A stretch of DNA of 64,000 nt. It comes from Sphagnum magellanicum (Eukaryota; Streptophyta; Sphagnopsida; Sphagnales; Sphagnaceae). Below the pieces are notes generated by a model. It saw only the letters and a list, made by a program, of their open reading frames with translations, was not told where the DNA came from and searched no databases. The translations under genes were made by a program, and so were the position numbers. Position 1 is the stretch's first letter. The number at the start of each line of letters is the position of its first letter. The DNA lies in NCBI GenBank assembly GCA_021904315.1, contig CM038915.1, positions 18,414,001-18,478,000 on the forward strand, read 5' to 3'. Below are positions 11,231-22,349 of the stretch, in pieces.

Positions 11231-13255
11231 ATGGCACCACCTACCGGAAACTGTGCTGCTGCTTCACTACACATTGCCGATGATGGTACTTTGGGCGGTC
11301 AGGATGCGAACGTAGTAGTGCAGGGAGGAGCCGTCGCGGAGCATACGATTAGCTGTCTGCGCGCCCGGCACGTGGCGGCTGCGGAAGGAGTGGCCACTGT
11401 TCTGGCCATAGCTACCGCCGTCCCGCCAACGGAGTTTCTGCAGAGCGAATACCCGGACTTCCTCTTTCGTGTGTGCAATTGTGACGCCAAGATAGCGCTC
11501 AAGGACAAATTCAGGCGCATCTGTGAGTGGACAATATGCTTGAGAACTAGTAGCTAGTACCTTCTTGTTGACTGGCCAGCTTTTCTGGACACGCGGGAAT
11601 GCTCAATGAGCAGCTGCCATAGTTCTTTGTTTCCTAGCTGCTGCTGCTAGATCACGACAGTCAGTCCCGTTGGCAACGCAATACTTATGCAAGGAACGTT
11701 GCCATGATAATTTGCCTACCACTATAATAAGGACGTTGAGATCCACGAAAGAAAAATTTCTGTATAATTCAAGTAAAATTGTATGCTACAGTTATAATAT
11801 CGTTCGTTGTCCAAGCTGTTCATCTTAGATTCATCAATAATTGGATTTGTGGTTCTAGACTTGTTGTTGGTAATGTTGATCTCTAGTACCTAGTGTCGTC
11901 AGTACGAGTGCACACTGCACATGACGACATCTTCTGAGGCCGGTTAGAGTCTGGACTTTGATTTGCCGATCGCTGCATGTTGGACTCTACGTAACTGTTA
12001 ACTAGAAACCACCATTATAGAAGACGTGCTTATTCGTGGAGAGCAAATTTAACAACGTTCTCCACGTGTGTGGTGCGAACTTTGCACGAATTATATATTG
12101 GTAGTTATTCTCCCAACCTGTTATGCATGATTGCCAAGAGTGAAGATGGGCTGCTGCTGATCATATGATATTTTTCATACGTAAAATGATCCATTTAATT
12201 GGGCAGGTGAAAAGACGGAGATCAGGAAACGCAACATTTTTCTGACGGAGGAGGTGTTGAAGGCCAATCCCAGCATTTGCTTTCGGGACGCCGGGCACTC
12301 TCTCCGGGACCGTCAGGAGATTGCTGCTGTCCAGGTTCCGAAACTGGCACAGGAGGCGGCTGTAAAAGCAATCAAGGAATGGGGACGTCCAAAATCCGAC
12401 ATTACGCATGTGGTGTTCGGAACCACTTGCGGCATACATATGCCTGGAGCTGATCTGCAATTCTCCAAACTAATGGATCTAGAGACCACTGTTAAACGTG
12501 TGATGATGTACCAGATCGGTTGCAGCGGCGGCGCCGCTGTTGTGCGAGTCGCCAAGGACCTTGCCGAGAACAACAAGGGCGCAAGAGTCCTGGTTGTATG
12601 TAGCGAAGGCACGGCTTTGGGTTTTGTCCCACCCAACGAGAGCAAACCTGAGGAGCTGGTGGAAACCGCACTGTTCGGAGACGGGGCTGTGTGCGTCATC
12701 GTGGGTGCTGATCCGATACCCAAAGTGGAACGCTCTCTCTTCGAGCTGCTGTGGGCTGGCGAGTGTTTCGTCCCCGAAACCGACAAGGCAGTCTATGGCA
12801 ACTTCACAGAAGTGGGAATGGAGTTCCACCTCACGCGAAAAGTTCCGTTTCTGATCTCCGACAACATCACCAAGCTCCTCAACCAGGCCCGGAAGATCGT
12901 CAACAACGCCAACTGGAACGACATGTTCTGGGCAATTCACGGCGGCGGCCCCGCGATCTTGAGGAAAATCGAAACCGCGCTCCAACTTGCGCCGCACAAA
13001 CTGGCGGCCACCCGCGAGGTTCTGCGCGAATACGGCAATGTGTACAGCGGCTCCTGTTTGTTTGCGCTGGACCAGATTCGCCTGCGTTCTTTGGCCATGA
13101 ATGCGTCCACAACAGGCGAGAGTTGTGAGTATGGCTTCCTGTGTGCATTCGGGCCTGGCGTCACACTTGACGCTCTGCTTCTTCGCAGCGTTCCCACCAC
13201 TACTAATTTTGTTGATGACAAAGAAAATTACACACCCAATGCAGTTCTACCCTAA
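11231..13255 (+). CDS. type III polyketide synthase (chalcone synthase superfamily), two exons
   Basis: Exons 11231-11522 and 12207-13255 encode 446 residues. The GT-AG intron splits a Cys codon after its first base (T|GT, Cys98), the position conserved across plant chalcone-synthase-type genes. The family condenses a CoA starter with malonyl-CoA using Cys-His-Asn. All three are present: Cys203 (MMYQIGCSGG), His342 (FWAIHGGGPAI) and Asn375 (EYGNVYSG), each offset 39 from alfalfa CHS2 Cys164, His303 and Asn336. CoA-contact Lys93, Arg96 and Lys100 and gatekeepers Phe254 and Phe304 are kept. Pocket positions differ from CHS: T197 to Gly236, S338 to Tyr377, S133 to Cys172, F165 to Ser204, G211 to Glu250, and the GFGPG loop reads AFGPG. 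The product is therefore probably not naringenin chalcone, and starter and chain length cannot be read off. There is an N-terminal extension of about 38 residues and a polar C-terminal tail. The ATG at 11231 is the first in frame. Codons are GC-rich against AT-rich surroundings. Antisense ORFs here are shadows. Confidence 0.95.
11523..12206 (+). other. intron of the polyketide synthase gene
   Basis: A 684-bp phase-1 intron with GTGAGT donor and GGGCAG acceptor. It contains a G-box core (CACGTG) near 12063 within CTCCACGTGTGTGG. Such a site can bind bZIP or bHLH factors, but function inside an intron is speculative. Confidence 0.9.
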
Positions 13256-15284
13256 TCATCATCATTACTAGCGTACTTCACCCTATTATTATTGTGCACA
13301 TATAACAATACGTGTTTTTAGTATAAGTCAATTCTCATGATATAAAAAATTTATTTCTTGCTACCTGAAATTTGGCATATTGCACGTATCCATGTTGGCC
13401 AGGAAACCCAGTTTCCAGGATGTGCCAAAAATGTGATTCAAACATGAAAATAACCAATTTTCACCATGTGCTGATTAAATATGATTCCTATATGAAAATT
13501 AGTACCCAATTTTCAAGATGTGCGGCTATGATCCCCCAGTATATGGAAATGTGTGGTCTAGAACTAATTGATATGATTTGAGTTCACCATTTTCCATTTA
13601 CCCCATGATTGTAGTGTGAACTCTTCCCTCCACACCTCATGGCACAGAAAAATCACTATTACTACAAACACTTTTAAGTCCCTACCATTGCACCACATTT
13701 AAGTGCTCAACATTACTGTTTCTATTTCATTTACCAGAACCCCCAAGTGACTACTTAGTGATTTTGTTTTCAAGAGGTAGTCTTTGCATGACAAACAATG
13801 TGTCACAAACAGGCTGCCACTGCCAATAGATAAGATGTTGTACATGGGCATCTATATATATATATATATATTTAATTGTGTGATTCATTTGCATGTGTTT
13901 ATGTGTATGTGCATATATATGTTTATAAATGTGTAATAACTCCTGACCTTATTTGAGTGACATATCATAAATACGTCACTCAGCCCAAGGCAGCGTGGCA
14001 CAGATTCCTACACATGGGCAGGCGCATTAGAAATCTGCACCTTCGAAACATGCCAGGTTTCAGGATCATGTTTCAAACCCCCCCTTACAAATTGTTGTTG
14101 CACCTTCATACCTCTCTAACTTTATGCCTTTTGGTTCACATCCTAAACAATGTAACCTAGTCCTTCAAACTTGATGTTCAAAACAACAAACTTAAAGTCC
14201 CAAAACTTAACGTCAAATTGTGAAGTTCGACCCTAAGCCCCAAACATGAGCCAAAAACTTCACCCCTGAAAGTAGTCTTGGAACTCAAAACCTAAACCCA
14301 ATAAGCCAAGACCTCCCAATACGTGGAGGCATCAAAAGAGCAAAAAAGACAAAACTTGCAAGAACTTGAAACATCAACAAAACATAGCACCAAAACATGA
14401 ACCTGAAACTTGAACATAAGCCCCCAAATGAAAACTTGAAATTTGAACATATGCCCTTCAACCAAACACGAATCCTTGACAAACGAATACCCACAACATA
14501 CTAGGAATGTTAACATGCAACAGAATCCGTGTCTCATTTCTTTTTTAGCTTGACCTTTTGAGCTCCATCTCTTCAACTAAAGAAATCTTACATATGTTTC
14601 AACCCCATCCCATGATTGTTGTTGATTCCATGTGGAATTTAACTAGTTGTATAGGGTGGACAAGCCCATTTCTTAATTCAAACGTTAATTTCCATTGTCG
14701 CCCAACAACTTGCATCAAGTTAGCAAATTAATATTCCATTAGCATCCCTCAACTTAGCATCCTATCAAAGTCTACCAATCAATAAAATAACTCTTTTAGC
14801 TAGTAACAATTCAAAGGAATTGGAGAGGCTTTCCAAAAACATCACATTAATTAACAATGCAAACAAATGAGTCAAAGACATATATGTCAAGCTTGGGCTC
14901 TTGCACCTACTGAAAGTTATTTCACACTAACATGCAAAAACATTCAAAAACTTTCACTTTAACATTTCGCACAAAACAAAAAACAACTTTATCAAACCAT
15001 AACCAAAACATGAATTGGGTTCGTCGTTTCAAAAGCTCCTTAACACTTGGCTTAATCAAACTACTTGGCTTAATCAAACTAAAGTCCAAGTTATTGATTG
15101 AATAATGATATACTAATTACTTGAGCCCTCCTTTAAGCAATTTGACAATCCTTATCCCCATCCAATGATGGGATTCATGCATCATTATTTCTCCTCACAT
15201 GAAAAATAAAACAACATTGATGCGATGGGATGTGAACCAAAAGGCATAAAGGTAAGGGGTTGTGAAGATGCGACAATGTTTTAT
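13256..15284. other. intergenic downstream of polyketide synthase; three diverged 50-bp repeats
   Basis: No gene recognised. At 13405-13560 about three diverged copies of a unit near 50 bp occur (CCCAGTTTCCAGGATGTGC, CCAATTTTCACCATGTGC, CCCAATTTTCAAGATGTGC). A (TA)n run lies at 13853-13872, and an 18-bp direct duplication (ACTTGGCTTAATCAAACT) at about 15050-15081. Short ORFs at 13957-14576 lack any family motif. Confidence 0.5.
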
Positions 15285-15317
15285 GGGGGGGAAGGGGGGG
15301 GGGGGGGGGGGGGGGGG
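15285..15317 (+). repeat. poly(G) tract
   Basis: G7, AA, then an unbroken run of 24 G (15294-15317) in AT-rich sequence. Two similar tracts occur at 39843-39878 and 62594-62618. They could form G-quadruplexes, and lengths are prone to sequencing error. Confidence 0.95.
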
Positions 15318-16729
15318 TTTGAAACATGACCTCAAAACTTGGCATATATGTTTTAGAGGCATAGGTTTTTGATGCACCTACCTATGCATGGGAATTAATG
15401 TCAAGCTATCTTGGGTTGAATGACACATTTACAATGTGTCGCTCAAATATTGTCAGGGTGCAATAATGTTAAGATTATTATAGTTGTAATATTGAACCAC
15501 TTATGTGATTATAATTTATTATAGTCACAAAATAGCTTTTGCAATTGAAAACATTAATGTGTGATGATTAGAAAAAAGAAATCATTGAACAACCAATGCA
15601 CAAAATGAACATTCATTGAACGAAAATTAAATAATTATTTGTCATTCTTCCTTTATTCTAATGTCTTTTTAACTTGGTGAAATTAACATTTGTCATTATT
15701 AAAAAGGAAAACATTCAAATGCAAGAAACAATCAAATGTGAACATTTTCTTTGAACATTGCGAAAACAATTACAACTAGCGAGAAAATGGTTGCACACAT
15801 TTTGATGTTGTTGTTGTTGTGTGCGATAATTTTGCATTTGAAATCATGGTACAAAAGTTTCATGGTTAAGTATCATATGAAAATCCTTTTTAAGGTGTGC
15901 CACTTAGGACGAAAAAAAATTAATTCTTACTGTAATCTTTTTTTATCCTATGTTTTGATCCCCATAAAAAATAATGAATCAAAAAGTGTGAAATATTTCA
16001 TAAATATTATATTTTTGACCATTATAATTATAAATTCCATCATAACTATCCATAAATGTGCTTTTACATGTTAAAAAGGATGGTAAAAAAACCAAAAAAA
16101 AGGTGACATTGTGACAAGATTTTGGTACACCTTATAGAATTTTGACATGTATCATATCTGTAGTTTTATTTCTATTTGTTAATTCCACTTAATCTTGATA
16201 ATTTGGTTTAATTTGTTTTTTAAATTTTATATAATGGAGACTAGCAAAGTTTTTGTAAAAGCTTTATCACTATGTATTACATCTAAATACAAAGAAGATT
16301 GGATTAATTAAAAGGTTTGTGCATGACCTATTTTCTTATTGTATTATTTTTTCACATTCATTACAATTTATTGGACCCAAATCTTCAAAATTTAAATAAG
16401 ATAATTAATTTTTTGTCTTACAAAAGCTTCAACCTTTTTATTTAATTGAGATGTAAAATGTTGCTTTTATGAAATATATTTTTCATAAATATTACAACAT
16501 TTATGAATTAAATAAGTTACATGTTTAATTACAAAACATGTGTTACAAATGAAACTAAAAGGATTACAAATAAACCATTGAACAAAAAATTTCAATTATA
16601 CAAACATCATCAACACGTAAAGTCCACTTGTCATAACACTTGAACTATTAACATGAATTACATAAATTGAAGCTAAAGGTTTGCAAAAAAAATTCCAAAG
16701 GCCTTATTGTTATGGTCTTCAAGTTGTTT
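15318..16729. other. AT-rich intergenic stretch, no gene seen
   Basis: No recognisable protein, RNA or repeat structure beyond general A/T richness. The ORF at 15751-16074 (107 codons) is Ile/Asn/Lys-rich with one hydrophobic run and no motif, and is most likely chance. Confidence 0.55.
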
Positions 16730-17110
16730 TTCTAACATATTTCATTTGAACAACTTATCAAGTCGTTTTGTGGTATTCTATGGTAATACAAATTGGGGAA
16801 CATTTCAAATAATTTGAAAGCAAAATAAATGGGCTTATGATTTGTCCAATATGCTTGTGTTGATCTAGAATGATGTTGTATTATTACATTTGTCCATATG
16901 TGATCTATTTGTGTATCATTAATAGTAATATTTTCCCAGAAAATGAATTTAAAATTGTATTTATTCATAAGTGCTTATAATGTTGATAATTGAATTATTT
17001 TTGTTAAAAAGTTTACATTAAATCTCCAATTATTATAATTAAGCAATGTGAAGGCATTTTTTGTATAATGTTTTCTAAGATAGAATTGAAATGTGACACT
17101 GCCAATTTGG
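16730..17110 (-). pseudogene. possible LINE-type endonuclease relic
   Basis: On minus, one frame near 17060-17030 reads IIIIGDLM, close to the IIIGDFN motif of APE-type endonucleases of non-LTR retrotransposons. In another frame, DTQIDHIWTN and then TNHKPI follow near 16915-16810, close to the IDHI...SDHKP motifs of the same domain. The order and spacing fit, but a frameshift separates them and stops abound. No reverse transcriptase was recognised nearby, so a lone endonuclease-like decay product is all that can be claimed. Confidence 0.4.
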
Positions 17111-18180
17111 GTGGTTTATATATTGCAATTATATATAATATCTATGTGTTATCTTTAAAAATTGTGGTGATAAATTCAGCATCAAAATTTGTGATTGTTG
17201 TGTTTTCATATTCACAATTTATTTATACCTTTTGACATAAAGATAAATTTGTGTAGTAGGTATGTGAAAAGATTCTTTGGCAAAAACTAATTGTTATTGA
17301 CATTTGTTGTTTTTTACAACCTAAGAGGAATTATTGTTGTTGACATTTCATGGTCTCGTATTCCTTCCCCAATTCAATAACACAATGATGGTGGTGACTT
17401 AAAAGGTGCCCCCTAAAGGCTTTGGAAAAAAAAATTCTTCATCCCATACTTTGTGAAATGCATCACACAATTTTTTTACGGCATGATTAATGGACAAGTA
17501 TGTTGTGATCAAGTTCTTTCCTAAATTTCTTACATGTTCCAATTGTTGATAAATTTGAACACCAAAAGGTTTGGCATTCTTGAAGGAAAATTTCATGTTT
17601 TTTGGACCTTGCTTGATTTTTTACAAAATGGAAGGATGTTGTAAATAGATTGCTTCTATAATTACATGACATGAGGTCACCAATTAATCTTTGTATTATT
17701 GAAAATTTCATCCATTAGCATGAAGGAAATGAACAATGTTGGAGCATTTTAACTACATCACATCAAAAGTAAAAATGTGAAAATAGAAACATATGTTGAT
17801 GATGATGCCACAAATTGATAGATAATAAACCATGAAATGTCATCCAATCTATAATGACCAAAAAGTGTAGCCATCCCATGATGTGGATTTTGTTTGCCAT
17901 GATGTGGACTTTGTTTTTAACATCCCTTTTACCAACTAAATGACAAAGGCAAGAACTTTAAATTGGTACCGACCCATGTGCCAAAAATTTCTTAGAAATG
18001 AGAAAAGGTTAATTTTTTTTGACATACTAATTTCCATGGAAGTGAAGGGGATACATACCACATTGGCTTTTAAGCTTTAAGTTTTCAGGCAATGAAAAAG
18101 AATGATCACACTAACTTTCATGTTTTGAAAGAAAAAACATGTACAAAGACTTTAATGCACTATAAGAAATCATGGTTTAT
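17111..18180. other. intergenic; two overlapping unrecognised minus-strand ORFs
   Basis: Minus-strand ORFs at 17399-17596 and 17487-17711 overlap in different frames and show no family motif. They may be further decayed parts of the possible LINE on the same strand. Nothing else is recognised. Confidence 0.35.
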
Positions 18181-18600
18181 TTGATTGGAAAATTAGACAA
18201 AAAACCAATCATTTTGGCATTTAGTCAATTTGACCACTTGGTCATACTAAACAAATCAATTTGAACATGTTCAACTTAATTGGTGGTTTTGACCATAAGA
18301 TGGTATATTTGATTGGTCAAATCGAACAAAATAAATAAATAAATAATAGCCCAATTTTTAAAATTAAAAATATAATAAATAAATAATACGTACCTACCTA
18401 CCAACCCACCCACCCATGACTTACCTACCTATCCACAACCCACCTAGGTACTATACAATTACACACATGTACAAGCTAGTATATATATATATGAATATAC
18501 ATATTCCACATAATATATGTTGATAATGGGGATTGGACCTTAATTTCTTTAACTCCACATTAATATCTTGGCCATCAAACCACCACACCATTTTTTAGAA
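18181..18600 (-). mobile_element. SINE-like unit with TAGG-rich tail
   Basis: Read on minus, a tRNA-type head carries an A-box-like segment (TGGTTTGATGGCCAAG, near 18583-18568) and a B-box-like AGGTCCAATCCCC (near 18539-18527). An ACATGT-containing spacer, a GGTAGGTAGG-rich stretch (18450-18390) and an AT-rich tail follow, ending near a short palindrome GATTTGACCAATCAAA (18330-18315). The stretch 35640-36030 has the same order of parts on the same strand, which makes this a repeated unit rather than coincidence. A second TAGG-rich patch of opposite sense lies at 18710-18840. Confidence 0.5.
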
Positions 18601-18699
18601 CAATATGATACCAAATGCATTTAAGATGTTTCTTTGAACTTCAATGAAATGTTTTGTCAATGTGTATAACATTTGAACTTCAATTTTTTTCATAAATAC

Positions 18700-18845
18700 G
18701 TAAGTAGGTATTTAACTAAGTAGATAGGTAAGATGTACACATGCCTACCTACTTATGTTTTTAGATGCACATATTTACTTATATAAAATATAGGTAAGTA
18801 TGTAGGTAGATAAATAGGTAGGTAGGTAGATAGATAGGTTTGCCA
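18700..18845. repeat. TAGG/GTAGGTA-rich microsatellite patch
   Basis: Runs of GTAGGTAGGTAG and related words, complementary to the CCTA-rich patch at 18390-18450. The two together could fold back on each other. Confidence 0.7.
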
Positions 18846-20180
18846 ATTTACCACAAAGTAAGAATTTTAATTTTTTATATATATTTGAAAATTATAAAAT
18901 TATTAATGGCTTCAAATTTCATTGCACGTTGAAACTATGGTTGAAGTGTTTTATTGAAAATGATTGCATAAAAGAGGCATTTAATCCACTTTATAATTGA
19001 AAAAACTATTTGGGTAATTATGTCGTTGTTACGTTAACCGTAGTTGTATTTTTTGGTTTTTTTGGGGTAATCTCCTTTCCTAATTTTCATATATATTTTT
19101 TCCAATTTTGTTAAATTTTTAAGGTATAAATTATCAAAAGGGGTTATTGTTATATGTATAAAATTAGCTTTGATTTTTTTCTTGTTATATTTTCCCCTAA
19201 AGTCAATTTTGTCATGAAATAGTTTTTTAAATAGTGATTTTTTGGGGTGAAAATATGAAGTTGAAGTGTTGAAAACCACCATAATTATCACAATTAAACT
19301 ACAATTTGAATGATTTCACACCTCATATGACAATATCATAGTAGATCACCAAAAAAATTCAAATTTATAGAAATGGATTAGTTAAATTGAAAAAATTAAT
19401 AATTATTCGGTTTTTTCCATGTGGAAATTGACCTTATATTATGGTAATCAATTATGAGTTCTATTTGGTTGGCATTTCATTATTTTTTTTTATGTCATTT
19501 CATTCATCAAGGCTTTTGCCCTTATGTTAAAAAATTAACATGTCTTTCAATTCATTTGGTCATCATTTGAATAATGTTATTCAAATAAAAATTGATAGGC
19601 TAGCAATTTGTCAATGACCATACTTATCCTTACCAACAATCTTTATAAACAATGAGAAAATTCCCTTGTAATACTTTATCTAAATTTATTGTTTTAAAAG
19701 CTACCTATTGATAAATGTCAAACATAAATTTATCACTTGATCCCTACAATACCCAATTGTTTGAAAAAAATTATAATTCATAATTTAAGAAAAATGCCTA
19801 CTTTCAAGATCCACTAATAGTTGGGTAAGGTTGATAATAAATCCATATGTTAAGAAAGATTTGAAATATTGAATGTTTAAGTTTAATCACTAATCTGACT
19901 TTCAATAAGAAGCACAACAAAAGATCTTCTCATTAAATTCCACCACTACCCCATGCAGCTAATGTTTGATTTTACTATAATTTGACTAATTTATAGTGGC
20001 TTTCAACAAATAGTAGAACTTTGCACTAATGACTAAAGATGAATTAGTAGTGTTGCAATGTTTGCTATGTGGTTCATTAACATAGAAATTATAATCTCAA
20101 TTTCTTCTTTGATGGTTCAAAAAGTTAATGAAAGACTTCATTCCTAGTCGACAAAAATGCTCTAGTGACTTTTTCCACCT
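18846..20180. other. AT-rich intergenic stretch, no gene seen
   Basis: No protein, RNA gene or ordered repeat recognised. The ORF at 19034-19291 on minus is Lys/Ile/Tyr-rich without motif. Confidence 0.55.
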
Positions 20181-20885
20181 CTTACAATCCATTGTCAATG
20201 TCACTACATATGTGTATGTAATCACACATGACAAGTAATTCTTGTTACCAATAGATGCATTTTGCACCCATTGACTTATGTATGTGTATTCCAAATGCAA
20301 CAACTTGTACATTATCAACATCATTACATACGTGTACCTTTTCACACATAACAACTTGTTTTTGTTACCAATATAACATATTTTGCACCCATTGAGTTAT
20401 GTATGTGTATTCCAAATACAACACCTTATACATTATCAACATTACTACATATGATTACCCATTCACACATAACAAGTTGTTTTTGCTACCAATATAACAC
20501 ATTTTGCACCCATTGAAATATGTATGTGTTCCAAATACAACTTATACATTATCAACATTACTACGTATGTGTATCCATTCACACATAACAAGTTGTTTTG
20601 TTACCAATATAACACATTTTGCACCCATTGAAATATGTATATGCTCCAAATGTTACTACTTGTTCATTATGAAGGTCATTACATGTGTGCACCCATTCTT
20701 CTGTAACAAGGAATTCAAAAATTTGACCAAAGGTCTCATTACCAAATCAGAAAATGTTTTGGTGGTTTTCTCAGTTGTTGTCCACTATCAACATTGTTAC
20801 GTATGTGTATCCATTCACACATAACATGTTGCATTTGTTCCCAATACAAGACATTTTGCACCCATTGAAATGACAAATGTTTTTG
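20181..20885. repeat. tandem repeat, unit about 115-121 bp, about 6 copies
   Basis: The phrase TTTTGCACCCATTGA recurs at about 20260, 20381, 20502, 20617 and 20854, giving periods of 121, 121, 115 and 237 (two units). Each unit also has TATGTATGTGTATTCC, ATTATCAACATNACTAC and TTCACACATAACAAGTTG words. The fifth unit is partly replaced by unrelated sequence (20690-20780). ORFs in the array are by-products. Confidence 0.85.
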
Positions 20886-21245
20886 GGGGCTTTCATTGTG
20901 ATGAAACTTTAAATGTCAGAGTTTTAACTTGCATCATGACATGAATTTCACATGTGACCTTTTTTTTTCCTTTTTTGTGACAAGAATTTAAATATCACAA
21001 TTTTAATTTGCATCATGACACAAGTTTCACATGTGACATTAAATTTTTTACACCTATTGAAGTGAGGGATTTTTGGGGGGCTTTCATTGTGATAAAACAT
21101 TAAATGTCATAGTTTTAACTTGCATCACAACATGAATTTCACATGTGACACAATTTTTATTTTTTGTTATGATAAGACCTTAAATGTCATAGTTTTAGTT
21201 TGTGTTGTGAACAAGTTTCACATGTGACATGAGATTTTTTAATGG
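20880..21245. repeat. tandem repeat built on TTTCACATGTGAC units
   Basis: AATTTCACATGTGAC or AGTTTCACATGTGAC recurs four times, each preceded by TTTTAACTTGCATCA or a variant and TTAAATGTCA. A higher-order unit of about 185 bp starts with GGGGGCTTTCATTGTGAT (about 20886 and 21077). TCACATGTGA is palindromic. Confidence 0.75.
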
Positions 21246-21429
21246 ATTTTTTAATTTATTTATTAATATTGATCAATATTTCAATTTGAAATGAAGTTGA
21301 ATAAATGCCTTATTAATTTCGGATTCAAAGGGTTCAAGACCCACTTTATTCATAAAGTCAAAACACAAGCTAAAACCAATACATAGAATGACAAACATTT
21401 ATTTCAAGCCCATATTAATATCATCCATA

Positions 21430-22190
21430 ATTTGTATTAACTGATGTTAACTTAGGTTTAACATTGGTTAACTTAAGTTTAACCTAAGTATAATAAAGGT
21501 TAGTTTTGTTTATTTAACCTTTGTTAACTTACATTAACTTAGATATAAGTTATTTTAATATTAATTAACCTAGGTTTAGCCAATGTTTAGCCTTGATTGA
21601 ACAAAAATTAACTTAAATTTAATCAAGGTTTGTTTAAGTTTGCCCTAGGTTTAGCTCAAATTAACATAGGTTTTCTTTAGGTTTAATTGGCATTTACCTA
21701 GGTTTAACCTTGGTTGATTAGTCTCAATTTAACCTAATGTTTAACCAAAATTAGCTTAGGTTTAAGTTTTAACCAAGGTTAGTTTAATGTCAACATAGGT
21801 TTAATTAAAGTTAACTTAAGTTTAACCTAATTTAACCTTGGTTGGCCTAGGTTTAGCCTTGGTTAAACCTTGGTTATTTGAAATTTAATTTTCCAACTAG
21901 CCTAGGTTTAACCTTAATTTAAGCTAAATTCAATAGGTTAACAAGGGTTACCTTTGGTTAACCTAGGTATTCTAGGTTATCCTAAGTTAAACTTACGTTA
22001 ACCTAAGTGGATCTTAGGTTATCTTAAGTAGCATAAATTAACTTATGTTAACTTGGTTTTCTTAGCTAGCTTAATTTAACCCATGTATGTTTAAGTTAAC
22101 TTTTGTAGGCCTTAGATAAATTAATTAGCCTAGGTCTACCTAAGGTAGATTTGATTAAACCTAGTTTAATTAGGGTACATAAGTTTTTTT
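21430..22190. repeat. TTAACCTAGGTT-type degenerate array
   Basis: About 760 bp composed almost entirely of variants of TTAACTTAGGTTTAACC. The base word is palindromic about CCTAGG, so both strands look alike and many local hairpins are possible. No coding potential. It directly precedes a tRNA-like B box at 22295. Confidence 0.8.
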
Positions 22191-22214
22191 ACTTAAATTT
22201 TATTAAATTTTTCT

Positions 22215-22345
22215 TTGTAGTTTTGTGGTGGGAAATTTTGTTATGAAAAAAAGTTATGTGATGGTTAAAAATTGAACCTTCAAAGTGTTGGTGAGGGGTT
22301 CAAATCCTCACACTTGCAACCTATGCAAATGGTTTAGGTTACCTA
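22215..22345 (+). mobile_element. tRNA-like SINE head
   Basis: GGGGTTCAAATCC at 22295-22307 is a near-perfect B box. A weaker A-box candidate lies in the preceding 80 bp. CCTAGG-rich sequence follows on both sides. No aminoacyl-acceptor pairing could be drawn, so this is read as a SINE or tRNA relic, not a gene. Confidence 0.4.
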
Positions 22346-22349
22346 GGTT

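Noticed and set aside
12313..13221. Long antisense and alternate-frame ORFs across polyketide synthase exon 2
   Set aside because: They are by-products of a GC-rich exon. Only the frame with the catalytic motifs and conserved intron is real.
15751..16074. Small membrane protein gene
   Set aside because: AT-rich codons, a single hydrophobic run and no conservation evidence; expected by chance in such DNA.
22215..22345. A functional tRNA gene
   Set aside because: The B box is good, but no acceptor stem or anticodon arm could be paired.
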